Assembly: GCF_026072635.1 (NCBI RefSeq)
Contig: NZ_AP023081.1
Span: 1,196,001 to 1,260,000 of the forward strand
DNA from: Pseudomonas solani
GTDB taxonomy: Bacteria > Pseudomonadota > Gammaproteobacteria > Pseudomonadales > Pseudomonadaceae
Reading direction: 5' to 3'
DNA: 64,000 nucleotides
Shown: piece by piece, positions 61,181 through 64,000 of the stretch
Position numbering within the stretch: position 1 is the stretch's first letter
Layout of the letters: each line of letters starts with the position of its first letter
Made by a program: the position numbers and the translations under genes
Notes under the pieces: generated by a model
What the model was told of the DNA's origin: nothing
What the model saw: the letters and a program-made list of their open reading frames with translations, nothing else
The model's database searches: none

Positions 61181-61310
61181 ATTCGGTTGGGGTATCGTCC
61201 AGGACGCGACCCCGAATGGGTATGTGATAAGGCTTTGCAAGTTCTGGCCAATTTTCGGCTAAGTCGACTTCACCTTATAACAACAATCGTCAGATTGTTT
61301 GGGTGTTATA

Positions 61311-64000
<2,690 letters not shown>

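Overview
The window is a GC-rich Pseudomonas chromosome segment, most likely from the P. aeruginosa / P. resinovorans side of the genus. From memory, the core gene order matches P. aeruginosa PA4661-PA4686: pagL, murI, moeB, prmC, prfA, hemA, a TPR lipoprotein, lolB, ispE, tRNA-Gln, prs, rplY, pth, ychF, tRNA-Met, carbonic anhydrase, rimI, and mksB/mksE/mksF. No database search was possible. Product names come from motifs, lengths and neighbours visible in the sequence.

Layout. 1-3.35 kb: end of a flavin oxidoreductase, DUF1365 and cyclopropane-fatty-acid synthase operon, then a cysteine-cluster protein. 3.35-4.03 kb: gene-free DNA rich in dispersed palindromic repeats. 4.0-9.4 kb (minus): pagL, then murI-moeB-prmC-prfA-hemA. 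9.6-16.6 kb (plus): TPR lipoprotein, lolB, ispE (frameshifted as given), two tRNA-Gln genes, prs, rplY, pth, ychF. 16.6-17.4 kb (minus): a MerR regulator and a carboxymuconolactone decarboxylase-like protein, followed by a MITE-like element. 17.7-22.5 kb (minus): a six-gene operon behind a near-perfect Zur box. It holds an ABC metal importer plus spare copies of three normally metal-dependent enzymes (HisI, gamma carbonic anhydrase, dihydroorotase), which looks like a zinc-starvation programme.

22.65-31.6 kb is accessory DNA at the 3' end of tRNA-Met. A diverged copy of the tRNA end about 7.3 kb downstream marks an old integration, and no integrase remains. Inside is AT-rich DNA with an RsmN/CsrA-like gene carrying nine copies of a hexanucleotide repeat, a retron-type reverse transcriptase with a probable structured RNA and a 77-residue partner, an unrecognised 360-residue protein, a truncated membrane restriction-enzyme gene and a Septu-type PtuA/PtuB pair. 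Just beyond the right repeat is a phage-like switch with paired 15-bp operators and two tandem regulator genes, one frameshifted. A third broken copy of the regulator lies at the left end.

31.7-45.1 kb is ordinary chromosome: acyl-CoA dehydrogenase, small membrane and secreted proteins, amino-acid permease, AraC regulator, EamA exporter, beta carbonic anhydrase, flavin monoamine oxidase, rimI, a probable DNA polymerase III psi subunit and an E. coli-type leuA. 45.3-50.3 kb (minus): four consecutive secreted proteins sharing an N-terminal LDD-x-x-LS-x-(V/T)-x-GQ-like motif. 50.6-57.1 kb (plus): a secreted protein of unknown function, a conserved hypothetical gene and the MksB-MksE-MksF condensin without MksG. 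57.1-60.7 kb (minus): a LetAB/PqiAB-type envelope lipid-transport operon. 61.0-64.0 kb (minus): 5S rRNA and the 3' part of 23S rRNA, cut by the window edge.
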